From the NCBI RefSeq assembly GCF_030929555.1, contig NZ_JAVFVT010000008.1, positions 62,001-126,000 on the forward strand: a stretch of DNA of 64,000 nucleotides, read 5' to 3'. Source of the stretch: Paenibacillus sp. LHD-117. Its GTDB lineage: Bacteria > Bacillota > Bacilli > Paenibacillales > Paenibacillaceae. The first letter of the stretch is position 1. The number at the start of each line of letters is the position of its first letter. This document shows, in pieces, positions 34,186-42,867 of this stretch. The notes beneath the pieces were generated by a model. The model searched no databases. It was not told the DNA's origin and saw only the letters and a list, made by a program, of their open reading frames with translations. The translations under genes and the position numbers were made by a program.

Positions 34186-37050
34186 GTGTTACAAGTTCTT
34201 AAGAGTGCCGGCAAAAGCAAGCTGTTTATGTGGCTGATGGTTTTTGCGCTCATGATATCGCAATTGGCAATCTCTCCGCTGCCGGCGATAGCCGCAGGTG
34301 GGCCTGATTTGATCGTAACAAACATTTCTTGGACGCCCGCAAGTCCCGCTGCCGGCAATGAAGTGACGTTCAGCGCGACGATCAAAAATCAGGGCGCGGA
34401 TCCGAGCCCGGCCGGCGCGATCCACGGCGTTCTATTCACTGTTAACGGCACATCTGTGAGCTGGAGCGACAATCATACGTCCTCCATAGCGGCAGGCGCC
34501 TCCGTCACCGTAACCGCTACCGGAGGTCCGAACTCGAAGGCGACATGGACTGCCGCAGCCGGTACGCATACCGTAAGGGCCTATGTAGACGACGTGAATC
34601 GGATTGCCGAGGCGAATGAAAACAACAATACATGGGATCAGAGCATAACGGTAGGAAGCAGCAGCGGAACGCCGGATCTTTTCGTCACGGATGTGGTTTG
34701 GTCCCCCGCTTCTCCGCAGACGGGCAACGAAGTCACGTTCAGCGCCGTCGTCCGAAATCAGGGAACGGCAGCAACGCCTGTTGGAACGATCCACGGCGTT
34801 CTATTCACCGTGAACGGCACGTCGGTGAACTGGAGCGACAATTATACGTCCTCCATTCCGGCTGGCGCGTCGGTCACGCTGACCGCTACCGGAGGCCCGA
34901 ACGCCAAAACGACGTGGACGGCCGCAGCCGGCACGCACACCGTCAGGGCATTCGTGGACGACATTAACCGAATCGCGGAATCGAATGACGGCAATAACAC
35001 TTTGGACGAAAACATAACCGTAAACGTCCCCGCAAAACCTGATCTGGTCGTAACGGATGTTTCGTGGTCGCCGGCGGCGCCCGCGGCAGGCAATGCCGTA
35101 ACGTTCAGCGCGGTGGTGAAAAATCAAGGTACGGCAGCTACCGCGGCGGGAACGGCAAGCAACGTCGCTTTTTATGTGAATGGCACCCAAGTGAGCTCGG
35201 TCGTTAATTACACGACCTCCATTGCCGCGGGCGCTTCCGTCACGCTGACCCAAAACTCGGGCTCGTGGACTGCCGTCAACGGGGTTCATACGGTCAATGC
35301 GGTTGTTGACGAAACGTCGCTGATCAGTGAATTGGATGAAACAAACAATTCGTACGGCGAGAGTCTGACTGTCGGAGCCGTTCAGAGCTACGGCGCCACC
35401 GTGCCTTATGACAGCTATGAAGCGGAAGCTTTGACCATCGTTGGCGGTTCCGTGACCGGTCCGAGCACGACCTGGACGACGGCGGAGTCGGAAGCGTCGG
35501 GCAGGAAGGCCGTAAGGCTGGCGCAAGGCCAATCGGTTGAGCTGACGCTGTTGAACCCTGCGCAAGGGATCGTCGTGCGATACTCGATGCCGGACAGCGC
35601 GACCGGATCGGATATTTACCAGAACATCAGCCTATATGTGGACGGTACCCACAACACCGATGTTTCGTTGACCAACAGATATTCGCATCAATACGGACAA
35701 TACGGTCCCGACGGCGGCGAAATGCAATGGTCGAATACGCCAGGCATCAATCACCACAGATATTTTGATGAATCTCGCGTGCTTCTTGGCCAGCAGGCTG
35801 CGGCCGGCGCCAAGATCAAGCTCCAATGGGATGCGAATGATTACAATCCGAGCGGATCGACGTATGTGTTGATCGACTTGATCGAGACGGAGGCGGTGCC
35901 AGCGGCGATCGCCAAACCGGCGGATTATGTGTCCATCGCCAATTACGGAGCCGTCGCAGGTGATGGTGTGGACGATACTGCAGCCATGACCTCTGCCATC
36001 GCGGCCGTGAACGGAACGACGATTAAAGGCGTATGGATCCCGGAAGGCATCTTCCATTTTAATACGGGAACAAGAGGCACGACCAAAATCAGGCTCCCAA
36101 GCGGCGTTTCGCTCAAAGGCGCGGGCATGTGGCGTTCGACGCTTCAAGGGGCATTCGCCGGCATTTACCTGCAGGGCGGGAATGTCACGCTGTCGGATTT
36201 CACTATCAAGGCAGAAGAAACGTACCGATCCAACGCGACGGGAATTGCGGGCGTTGAAGGCAATGCTCTGAATTCCACCATCATGAACCTCTGGATCCAG
36301 CATGCGAAAGTGGGACTGTGGTTGAACGAGGGGACGGCCAACGCTTTGGTATCGAAGCTTCGGGTCAGAGATGTCTGGGCAGACGGGATCAACATCAACG
36401 GAGGGGCCAAAAATACGATCGTGGAGCAAAGCAGCTTCCGCAATACCGGCGACGACGGGATGGCCATGTGGTCCAAATCGTTGAACGGCGGCGCGGGAAC
36501 GGTTGAAGACAGCACGTTCAGATATAACACGGTTCAGATTCCGAACCTTGCCAACGGGATTGGGATTTACGGGGGCAAAAACAATACGGTAAGCCATAAT
36601 CTCGTCCTGGACGTCGTCGATAACGGCTCGGGCATCCAGTTCGGCACCAACCACGCTCCTACCGCGTTCACGGGTACGCTGACAATCGCGAACAACAAGC
36701 TCGTGAACTGCGGATCGTACCATCATGATTACGGCTACCAGATCGGCGCGATCTGGGGGTATTGGGTCAATAATAACGGGTTGGCTTCGGGGTTGACGGT
36801 CAATGTCAACGGCAATATCGTCGATAGCAGCACCTATTCGGGCATGTTTATCGAAGAACCTAGCTCCAGCGCCATCGTCAATTATACCTCGAATACGATC
36901 AACAATTCGGGAACGTACGGCGTGCATATTCGAGGTTCTGCGAACGGTTCGGCCGCATTCAACAACAATACGGTCAACGTCGCGCCGTCCGGCAAGTTCA
37001 AAAACGATTCGCCAAGCTTTACCGTGACCGGATCGGGGAACAATTGGTAG
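34186..37050 (+). CDS. Secreted GH87-like glucanase (alpha-1,3-glucanase/mycodextranase type) with CARDB repeats
   Basis: The GTG at 34186 has AGGAGGT upstream. The 954-aa exoprotein begins with a signal peptide (MWLMVFALMISQLAI, then AIAAG). Three CARDB adhesion-type repeats of about 120 aa each follow (PDLIVTNISWTPASPAAGNE and two similar). A CBM35-like module (about 410-580, YDSYEAEALTIVGGSV) comes next, then a right-handed beta-helix. VWADGINING and NTGDDGMAMW place Asp733, Asp756 and Asp757 at spacings 23 and 24, the same as the catalytic D1045/D1068/D1069 that I recall for GH87 Agl-FH1. It would degrade fungal alpha-1,3-glucan or a similar polymer. The substrate is inferred. Confidence 0.8.
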   Translation: MLQVLKSAGKSKLFMWLMVFALMISQLAISPLPAIAAGGPDLIVTNISWTPASPAAGNEVTFSATIKNQGADPSPAGAIHGVLFTVNGTSVSWSDNHTSSIAAGASVTVTATGGPNSKATWTAAAGTHTVRAYVDDVNRIAEANENNNTWDQSITVGSSSGTPDLFVTDVVWSPASPQTGNEVTFSAVVRNQGTAATPVGTIHGVLFTVNGTSVNWSDNYTSSIPAGASVTLTATGGPNAKTTWTAAAGTHTVRAFVDDINRIAESNDGNNTLDENITVNVPAKPDLVVTDVSWSPAAPAAGNAVTFSAVVKNQGTAATAAGTASNVAFYVNGTQVSSVVNYTTSIAAGASVTLTQNSGSWTAVNGVHTVNAVVDETSLISELDETNNSYGESLTVGAVQSYGATVPYDSYEAEALTIVGGSVTGPSTTWTTAESEASGRKAVRLAQGQSVELTLLNPAQGIVVRYSMPDSATGSDIYQNISLYVDGTHNTDVSLTNRYSHQYGQYGPDGGEMQWSNTPGINHHRYFDESRVLLGQQAAAGAKIKLQWDANDYNPSGSTYVLIDLIETEAVPAAIAKPADYVSIANYGAVAGDGVDDTAAMTSAIAAVNGTTIKGVWIPEGIFHFNTGTRGTTKIRLPSGVSLKGAGMWRSTLQGAFAGIYLQGGNVTLSDFTIKAEETYRSNATGIAGVEGNALNSTIMNLWIQHAKVGLWLNEGTANALVSKLRVRDVWADGININGGAKNTIVEQSSFRNTGDDGMAMWSKSLNGGAGTVEDSTFRYNTVQIPNLANGIGIYGGKNNTVSHNLVLDVVDNGSGIQFGTNHAPTAFTGTLTIANNKLVNCGSYHHDYGYQIGAIWGYWVNNNGLASGLTVNVNGNIVDSSTYSGMFIEEPSSSAIVNYTSNTINNSGTYGVHIRGSANGSAAFNNNTVNVAPSGKFKNDSPSFTVTGSGNNW

Positions 37051-37083
37051 ACCGCGTTGCGCGCGGATTCGGAGAGCGAAAGA

Positions 37084-37113
37084 TTGCCGAAGAGGCACCG
37101 ATTGTCGTATACT
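37084..37113 (+). promoter_or_regulatory. Sigma-A promoter for the short ORF/ABC-F leader
   Basis: TTGCCG, an 18-base spacer and TATACT lie 35 bases upstream of the short ORF that precedes the ABC-F gene. Confidence 0.5.
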
Positions 37114-37147
37114 GAAATTAACTGATGCACAAGGAGGTGCAGGTAGG

Positions 37148-37291
37148 ATGAATTCGGAGTTTGTGAACGCCCAAGTGAGCCGGCTGCCCATCGCGATGGC
37201 TGGCATCGTTCATGGTTATGCGCATGACGGGAGAAGTCTGTCCATGGATGACCATACGATATCACAACTCGCGAAGAGGCTCCTACCTTAA
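37148..37291 (+). CDS. 47-aa short ORF, possible ABC-F leader peptide
   Basis: AAGGAGG precedes an ATG that opens 47 codons (MNSEFVNAQVSRLPIAMAG, then a His/Asp-rich part, ending LAKRLLP). No family is recognised. A terminator follows 22 bases after its stop, and then the ABC-F ribosomal-protection gene. AGGTAGGA at its start region is complementary to TCCTACCT at 37281-37288, near its stop, so ribosome position could alter folding. It may instead be an ordinary small gene with its own terminator. Confidence 0.5.
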   Translation: MNSEFVNAQVSRLPIAMAGIVHGYAHDGRSLSMDDHTISQLAKRLLP

Positions 37292-37313
37292 CCTGAACGG
37301 ATCAAACCGGATC

Positions 37314-37344
37314 GGACGTAGGGAATTTTCCCTGCGTCCTTTTT
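37314..37344 (+). terminator. Terminator or attenuator before the ABC-F gene
   Basis: GGACGTAGGG and CCCTGCGTCC pair with one wobble, with loop AATTTT, then TTTTT. It lies between the short ORF and the ABC-F start 47 bases on. It may act as a regulated attenuator. Confidence 0.8.
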
Positions 37345-37368
37345 CTATTCTTCTTAGGTCGGGCGGAG

Positions 37369-37383
37369 CCTCCAATTAGGAGG
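37369..37383 (+). promoter_or_regulatory. Hairpin covering the ABC-F Shine-Dalgarno
   Basis: CCTCC-AATTA-GGAGG is a perfect short hairpin whose right arm is the Shine-Dalgarno sequence of the ABC-F gene (ATG 37391). It could limit translation unless opened. Confidence 0.5.
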
Positions 37384-37390
37384 AACCCTT

Positions 37391-39310
37391 ATGTTAACAA
37401 TCAATTGTCAGAACGTCAAAAAATACAACGCCGCCCAGCTCGTCCTGGAAAACGTAACCTTCGAGCTGCATCACGGCGAGAAAGCGGGACTCGTCGGCCG
37501 CAACGGATGCGGCAAAACCACGCTGCTTCGCATGATCGCCAAGCTGGACAGCCCGGACGAAGGCATGCTGGCCATTAGCAAAAGCGCGCGCATCGGCTAT
37601 CTCCGGCAAATGCCGGACCTCGCCCCCGGCACGACGGTCCGGGATATGCTGGTGATCGGCTTCAAGGAATTGTTGGATTGCCGGGCTCGGATGACCGATC
37701 TGGAGTCGGAGATGTCGTCGCCGGAGCTCGGCGCTGAACGATTGGAGACCTTGCTCGCGGAGTACGCGAAGCTGCAGGAACGCTTCGAGCGGGACGGGGG
37801 ATACGAGCTCGAAGCTCGGATCGATGGAGTCGCCGACGGCTTGGGGATCCCCCGGGAATGGTATTCAAGAGCCTACGATTCGTTGTCCGGAGGGGAGAAG
37901 ACGAAGGTCGGTCTCGCCTCCGAGCTGCTGCGGGAGCCCGAGCTTCTGCTGCTCGACGAACCAACCAATCATCTCGACATGGGCGCGGTGGAGTGGCTGG
38001 AGGAATTTCTGCTGAAATATGGAGGGGCGTGCCTGATCGTGTCCCACGACCGGTACTTTCTCGATCGGGTCGTCACGAAGATCGTGGAGCTCGAGGATGG
38101 GGAGTCGACCGTCTTCCATTCCGGCTACAGCGGCTACGCGAAGGAGAAAGAAGAGCTGATTCTCCGGCAGTTCGCCGATTACCAAGAACAACAGAAGCGG
38201 ATTAAGAAGATGCGGGAGACGATCAAGCAGCTGATGGAATGGGGCCGAATCGGCGATAACGGGAAGTTCTTCCGCAGGGCGGCCAGCATGCAGAAGGCGC
38301 TCGATCGGATGGAGAAGCTGAAGCGTCCCCCGGTTAACCGCAAAGAGGCGGAGTTCGGGCTCCAGCCATCCGAACGCTCCGGGAAACAAGTTGTTGTCAT
38401 CGATAGCGTGGAGAAAAGTTTTGGGTCGAAGAAGATACTGGGGGGCATTTCCGGAGAATTGCAATATGGCGAAAAAATCATGTTGATCGGGGACAACGGA
38501 TCCGGCAAGTCGACCTTGCTCAAGCTCATGTTAGGGGAGTTGACCGCGGATGGCGGAGATGTCCGGCTCGGCTCCAGAGTCGACGTTGGTTATCTTCCTC
38601 AGCAGCAGCTGCCCGAGGATCCGGAACAGTCCGTGCTGGACTATTACCGAAGCGAAGCCCGCATGGAAGAGGGAGAAGCGCGAAACAAGCTGGCGGCTTA
38701 TCTGTTCTACGGCGCGGAAGTATTCAAGCCCGTAAGGCTGCTCTCCGGCGGGGAATGGACGCGTCTAAGGCTGGCGCTGCTCGTGTACAAGAAGCCGAAT
38801 CTGCTTATTCTGGACGAACCGACGAATCATATGGACATCGCGTCGCGGGAGGCGCTCGAGGAAGCGCTGGAGGATTACCCGGGAACGATTCTGATCGTGA
38901 CGCACGACAGATATCTCATCAACCGGCTGGCGCAGAAAATATGGGAGCTGGACCGGGGGCGTCTCGCGGTTTATCTGGGAGGATTCGACGCTTACAAGGC
39001 GGAGAGCGGACGAAAGAAGGCCGAGGCGCTCGGCGGCGAGGCGGAGGAGCGGCGCCGGACGCGTTCCGAGCCTGGCCCCGTGCCGGCGATCGTCGCGCGA
39101 AGCGGGAAAGGCGATAGGGCCGGCGAGAAGCTCGAAGCCGAAATCGGGGAGGCGGAACGGCGGCTGGCAGAGCTTGATGCGGCGCTCGGTGAGCAGGCGC
39201 AAGACGCGCATGCATTGTTACGGCTGGAGAGCAGCTGGGCGGAGAGAGAGGCTCTCCGGGAGCGGTTGGACGCGTTGATCGAGCGTTGGATGGCTGTGCA
39301 GGAGGAGTAG
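37391..39310 (+). CDS. ABC-F family ATPase, ribosomal-protection type
   Basis: The soluble 639-aa protein has two ATPase domains and no membrane segments. Domain 1 has GRNGCGKTT, LSGGEKTKVGLA and LLLLDEPTNHLDM. Domain 2 has GDNGSGKST, LSGGEWTRLRLALL and LLILDEPTNHMDI. They are joined by a helical linker of about 80 aa (about 235-315), and a charged helical C-terminal extension follows. This is ABC-F architecture. Members bind the ribosomal E site, and several dislodge lincosamides, streptogramins or pleuromutilins. The leader with short ORF, terminator and covered Shine-Dalgarno sequence favours an antibiotic-induced member over a housekeeping one. Confidence 0.88.
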   Translation: MLTINCQNVKKYNAAQLVLENVTFELHHGEKAGLVGRNGCGKTTLLRMIAKLDSPDEGMLAISKSARIGYLRQMPDLAPGTTVRDMLVIGFKELLDCRARMTDLESEMSSPELGAERLETLLAEYAKLQERFERDGGYELEARIDGVADGLGIPREWYSRAYDSLSGGEKTKVGLASELLREPELLLLDEPTNHLDMGAVEWLEEFLLKYGGACLIVSHDRYFLDRVVTKIVELEDGESTVFHSGYSGYAKEKEELILRQFADYQEQQKRIKKMRETIKQLMEWGRIGDNGKFFRRAASMQKALDRMEKLKRPPVNRKEAEFGLQPSERSGKQVVVIDSVEKSFGSKKILGGISGELQYGEKIMLIGDNGSGKSTLLKLMLGELTADGGDVRLGSRVDVGYLPQQQLPEDPEQSVLDYYRSEARMEEGEARNKLAAYLFYGAEVFKPVRLLSGGEWTRLRLALLVYKKPNLLILDEPTNHMDIASREALEEALEDYPGTILIVTHDRYLINRLAQKIWELDRGRLAVYLGGFDAYKAESGRKKAEALGGEAEERRRTRSEPGPVPAIVARSGKGDRAGEKLEAEIGEAERRLAELDAALGEQAQDAHALLRLESSWAEREALRERLDALIERWMAVQEE

Positions 39311-39333
39311 CGGACGGCATGCCGATCGCAAAG

Positions 39334-39366
39334 AAGACAGAGGACGTACGCTCCTCTGTCTTTTTC
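39334..39366 (+). terminator. Terminator after the ABC-F gene
   Basis: AGACAGAGGA and TCCTCTGTCT form a 10-bp stem followed by TTTT. It lies between convergent genes. Confidence 0.88.
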
Positions 39367-39404
39367 TATGGAACTTTTACAGGATATGTTCAGCTGTGAT
39401 TCGT

Positions 39405-40055
39405 TCAACGAACGCCATTGGCAGGAATCTCTGCGTGAATGAGCACCCGCTGCTGCTCGGCGCGAATATCGGCGCGTACCGGCTCTCTCGGCTTCCGCTT
39501 GAAATAAGCGAGAACGCCGGAGGTGACGGCAATGGATAACGCGGAGAGCAGGCTCCCGGTCAGCGGCAGCGCGAACAAACTCGTAAGGACGACAAGGAAG
39601 TCGAAGATAAAGTTGGTTTTGCCCGGATTGAAGCCATGTCGCTTGTGCAAGTAGAGGGCGAATATGGTCGCTCCGCCGAGCGATGCGCCGTTTCTGAACA
39701 AGTAGGCGATGCCTGCTCCGATGAACGCCCCGCCGACGATCGAGCCGATGACCGGCTGAATCGCGAATTCGGGCAGCAGACCGTCGACGGCGCTCAGAGC
39801 GGACAACATGAGAATGGCGGCCACGGTACGCAGCGTGAACATCTTGCCCATGTAAAAATACGAGAAACCAAAAAACGGTATGTTGAGCAGCGTGAACAGA
39901 TAATGGAATGGGACAGGAACGAAATGCGATAAGCTAAGAGAGAGGCCGGCCGTTCCGCCGGTTACGACGGAGGCGTGTTTTAAGATCATGACCCCGCCGG
40001 CCGTCACTAGACAGCCGGTTGCAATATGAAGCCATTTTACGAGAAATGCCTTCAT
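39405..40055 (-). CDS. YitT-family membrane protein
   Basis: The ATG at 40055 (MKAFLVKWLHIATGCLVTAG) follows GAAGGA by 6 bases. An in-frame ATG at 40079 has no clear ribosome site. The protein of about 216 aa has five or six membrane helices with the YitT-like GGTAGLSLSLSHFVPVPFHYLFTLLNIP and GNGASLGGATIFALYLH type segments. It lacks the DUF2179 cytoplasmic domain of longer YitT proteins and ends with a short charged tail. The family's function is unknown. It is divergent from an Lrp-type regulator. Confidence 0.8.
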   Translation of the reverse strand: MKAFLVKWLHIATGCLVTAGGVMILKHASVVTGGTAGLSLSLSHFVPVPFHYLFTLLNIPFFGFSYFYMGKMFTLRTVAAILMLSALSAVDGLLPEFAIQPVIGSIVGGAFIGAGIAYLFRNGASLGGATIFALYLHKRHGFNPGKTNFIFDFLVVLTSLFALPLTGSLLSALSIAVTSGVLAYFKRKPREPVRADIRAEQQRVLIHAEIPANGVR

Positions 40056-40228
40056 GTTGAATCCTTCGTTCGTCTTCATAAGGCATGCACCGCCTGATCG
40101 ATTTTGTTACTATTAGATTACAGGAGCACGCATCCCCGTTATATGATAAACTGAACGTAATTTATGTAAGTTTATATAACATCGAATCGAATGGCATGTA
40201 CAAAGCTGCAAAATGAAAGGAGGCGTGT

Positions 40229-40672
40229 TTGTTGGATGCATTGGACCGCATGCTGCTCAAGCTGCTGCAGGAAGACGGCCGGATGACGGTCAGCGAACTG
40301 TCGAAGCGGCTTGCGCTCAGCCGTCCCAGCGTTACCGAGCGCATGCTCCGTCTGCAGGAGAAAGGAATCATAACGGGATTCGGCGCTCAGGTATCGCCCG
40401 CGGCGATCGGGAGAAATATACAATTGATCATCCAGATCAGCGAGCTGAAGGTGTTCCCGACCGACTTCGAGAAGCGGATCATGAACGATAGCGATATCTT
40501 GGAATGCCATCGCGTAACGGGGACGGTCAGCTACATGCTGAAGGCCGCGGTAACGGGGATGGACGAACTGAGCCAGCTGGTGGAGAGGCTGATGCCGTTC
40601 GGCAACGTGAATACGTCGGTTATTTTATCGACGCCGATCTTGAATCGGACAATCCTGCCGAAGGAGCAGTGA
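40229..40672 (+). CDS. Lrp/AsnC-family transcriptional regulator
   Basis: The start is a TTG at 40229 (or 40232) after AAAGGAGGCG. The 147-aa protein has an N-terminal winged helix (LDRMLLKLLQEDGRMTVSEL, LALSRPSVTERMLRLQEKGII) and a C-terminal RAM-like ligand domain (ECHRVTGTVSYMLKAAV). It lies 37 bases before a threonine-aldolase-like gene on the same strand and divergent from yitT-like DNA, so it may control both according to amino acid levels. Confidence 0.9.
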   Translation: MLDALDRMLLKLLQEDGRMTVSELSKRLALSRPSVTERMLRLQEKGIITGFGAQVSPAAIGRNIQLIIQISELKVFPTDFEKRIMNDSDILECHRVTGTVSYMLKAAVTGMDELSQLVERLMPFGNVNTSVILSTPILNRTILPKEQ

Positions 40673-40709
40673 CAAGGCGAACAGCGAACGGGAGAATGGA
40701 GGATTCCTT

Positions 40710-41792
40710 TTGGGAACATCGTTAATGGAAGCTTATCAGCAGGCTAAGTATCCGCTGCTAGGACATGGCAAACGGGATGTGCAGGTGTTGAAGGAAGCGC
40801 TGGAGCACGCGGACGGCGATATGGCAAGCGATATGTACGGTACGGGTGCGGTCATCGAAGCGTATCAGGTCAAGATGGCGGAGCTGCTAGGCAAGGAGGC
40901 GTCGGTGTTTTTCCCGAGCGGGACGATGGCGCAGCAGATCGCGCTGCGGATATGGGCCGATCGAGCGGGCAGCAAGCAAGTGGCGTATCATCCGCTCTGC
41001 CATTTGGAGATTCACGAGAAGGACGGGCTTAAGGTGCTGCACGGTCTTGAGCCCGTGCTGCTTGCGGATCAGTCGCGGCCCGTGCGTCTGCGGGATATCG
41101 CCGAGCTGAAGGAAGACGTGGCTTGCGTGCTGCTCGAGCTGCCGCAGCGGGAGATCGGCGGGCAGCTTCCGCCTTACGAGGAGCTCGAGTCGATCTCGCG
41201 ACTGTGCAAGGAGCGGGGGATCAAGCTTCATCTGGACGGGGCGAGACTGTTCGAGGTGCTTCCCTATTACGGGAAGACGGCCGTGGAAGTATGCGCCTTA
41301 TTCGACAGCGTGTATATCTCGGTCTATAAGGGCATCGGCGGCATTGCCGGCGCGATTCTGGCGGGCGACTTGGATTTCATGGAGGAAGCGAAGCCTTGGA
41401 AGAGGCGCCATGGCGGCGACTTGATTAGCTTGTATCCGTACATACTGGCTGCCGACTATTATATGGAGCGCCGCCTGCCAAAGATGGAGAGGTATTACCG
41501 GGAGGCCGTCGAGCTTGCGGAAATGTTTAACGGCTGCGAGGGCGTGCGCACCTTGCCTGAGATGCCCGTCTCGAACATGTTCCATGTTTTCTTCGAGGCG
41601 TCCAAGGAGAAGGCGGAAGCCGTGCTTGCCGAAGTCGCGATCGAGACGGGCGTCGGCCTTGCCCGCGTGCTGCAGGATGGCGGCGAAGCCGGCTGCAAAT
41701 ACGAGGTCAGCCTCGGAGACCTTTATGCCGACATTCCGCGTGTCACGCTCGCGGAAGCGTTCCGGCTGCTCGAACGGAAGCTGAGGGAATGA
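40710..41792 (+). CDS. Threonine aldolase / beta-eliminating lyase family PLP enzyme
   Basis: A TTG start at 40710 has GGAGG 7 bases upstream. The 360-aa fold-type I PLP enzyme shows the N-terminal GTGAVIEAYQVKMAELLGKEASVFFPSGTMA-type pattern. IKLHLDGARLFE holds the cofactor Asp, and SVYISVYKGIGGIAGA contains the Schiff-base Lys. Low-specificity L-threonine aldolases split threonine and allo-threonine to glycine and acetaldehyde. Other beta-hydroxy amino acids are possible substrates. It pairs with the upstream Lrp-type regulator. Confidence 0.88.
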   Translation: MGTSLMEAYQQAKYPLLGHGKRDVQVLKEALEHADGDMASDMYGTGAVIEAYQVKMAELLGKEASVFFPSGTMAQQIALRIWADRAGSKQVAYHPLCHLEIHEKDGLKVLHGLEPVLLADQSRPVRLRDIAELKEDVACVLLELPQREIGGQLPPYEELESISRLCKERGIKLHLDGARLFEVLPYYGKTAVEVCALFDSVYISVYKGIGGIAGAILAGDLDFMEEAKPWKRRHGGDLISLYPYILAADYYMERRLPKMERYYREAVELAEMFNGCEGVRTLPEMPVSNMFHVFFEASKEKAEAVLAEVAIETGVGLARVLQDGGEAGCKYEVSLGDLYADIPRVTLAEAFRLLERKLRE

Positions 41793-41815
41793 CGGGCGGG
41801 CTAACGAAGCTTCGC

Positions 41816-41850
41816 TCGCGCCTGCTGCTTTTCTTGCTATTCAGGCGCGA
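41816..41850. other. Hairpin between convergent genes
   Basis: TCGCGCCTG and CAGGCGCGA form a perfect 9-bp stem between the threonine-aldolase-like gene (+) and tatC (-). T-runs are absent, so termination would be weak or factor-dependent. Confidence 0.5.
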
Positions 41851-41862
41851 GAAGGAAGGGCT

Positions 41863-42606
41863 TCAGGAGGCATAACTTTCAGCCGCTGCGATTCGTTTGC
41901 GATAGACGGAGCTCGACAGCCAGACGCTGATCTCGAATAACAGGATGAGCGGAATCAAGAGGAGGAAATCCGAGACAAAATCCGGCGGCGTCATGAGGTT
42001 GGAGACGACGACCAGGATCAAATACGCGTAGCGGCGCGAGCGTTTCAGGCGCTGCGGCGTGAGCAGTCCGATCCGCGTAAGGAACATGACCACGATCGGC
42101 AGCTCGAAGGCCGCGGCGACCGGCAGCACGATATTCATCATGAACGAAAAGTATTCGGCGACGCCATAGGTTTCGGTCAAGTGGAGATTCTCGGAAATCT
42201 TGTTGACGAAGGAGAAACTCATCGGCAGCACGACGAAGTAGCCAAAGCTGATGCCGGCGACGAAACAGATGACGCTGTATGGAATGTAACGGAGGGTGGC
42301 AGCCCTCTCGTGCGGATACAGCCCTTTTTTCACGAAGCTCCAGATGAGCGCCAGCGCGACGGGCAATGTCAAAGCCAGGGCGAGAACCATCGCGATCACC
42401 ATGTAGACGCGCACGCCGTCGAAAGGGGAGAAGGCGTTCCATTCCATCCGCGAAGCCGGCGGGGCGCTCTTGATCGCATCGAGAATAAGGGGCGCGACCC
42501 CGATCCCGATGCCCGTGCATACGGCGAAGACGATCGCGATGACGATGATTTGTTTCCGAAGCTCTACCAGATGCTCCAGGAAAGACATGATAACCGGTTT
42601 GACCAT
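41863..42606 (-). CDS. tatC: Twin-arginine translocase subunit TatC
   Basis: The 247-aa protein has six membrane helices. It begins with the TatC N-terminal motif SFLEHLVELRKQI and contains AVCTGIGIGVAPLILDAIKS, LALALTLPVALALIWSFVKKGLYPHER, and VLTRIGLLTPQRLKRSRRYA-like cytoplasmic loops. Its conserved Glu binds the Arg pair of Tat signal peptides. GAGGAGGC precedes the ATG. It is co-transcribed behind a MerR-type regulator and sits opposite a Tat-dependent oxidase. TatA lies 3 kb away, past the oxidase and RidA genes. Confidence 0.93.
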   Translation of the reverse strand: MVKPVIMSFLEHLVELRKQIIVIAIVFAVCTGIGIGVAPLILDAIKSAPPASRMEWNAFSPFDGVRVYMVIAMVLALALTLPVALALIWSFVKKGLYPHERAATLRYIPYSVICFVAGISFGYFVVLPMSFSFVNKISENLHLTETYGVAEYFSFMMNIVLPVAAAFELPIVVMFLTRIGLLTPQRLKRSRRYAYLILVVVSNLMTPPDFVSDFLLLIPLILLFEISVWLSSSVYRKRIAAAESYAS

Positions 42607-42621
42607 GGCGATGCCTCCTCT

Positions 42622-42867
42622 CTAGGTATCGATTGAATGCGCGTGGTCGGCCATAATCGTTTTGCGAAGCTCGAACGTATGGAAGCCGTCTCTCAGCTTC
42701 CGGTGAATTTCCTTTAACCGCTCCACGTCCTCGAACGAAAACTTCCTTGCGCCGCCCGAGGTGCGATCGGGGAAAACCAACTGACGATCCTCGTAATAAC
42801 GGATTTGCCTCTCCGTCAACCCCGTCAATTCCCTGACCATGCCAATGCCCATAACTTTCCGACTCAT
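42622..42867 (-). CDS. Short MerR-family regulator (GlnR/TnrA-like)
   Basis: The ATG at 42867 ([17 protein letters not shown]) has AGGAGGCG upstream and is preferred to a longer reading. The 81-aa protein is mostly a MerR winged helix: [34 protein letters not shown] and [13 protein letters not shown]. This DNA-binding region is strikingly like GlnR/TnrA. There is no long coiled coil or effector domain. It is first in the unit with tatC. A GlnR-like box lies in the divergent promoter region, so it may control itself, tatC and the oxidase operon. Confidence 0.85.
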   Translation of the reverse strand: MSRKVMGIGMVRELTGLTERQIRYYEDRQLVFPDRTSGGARKFSFEDVERLKEIHRKLRDGFHTFELRKTIMADHAHSIDT

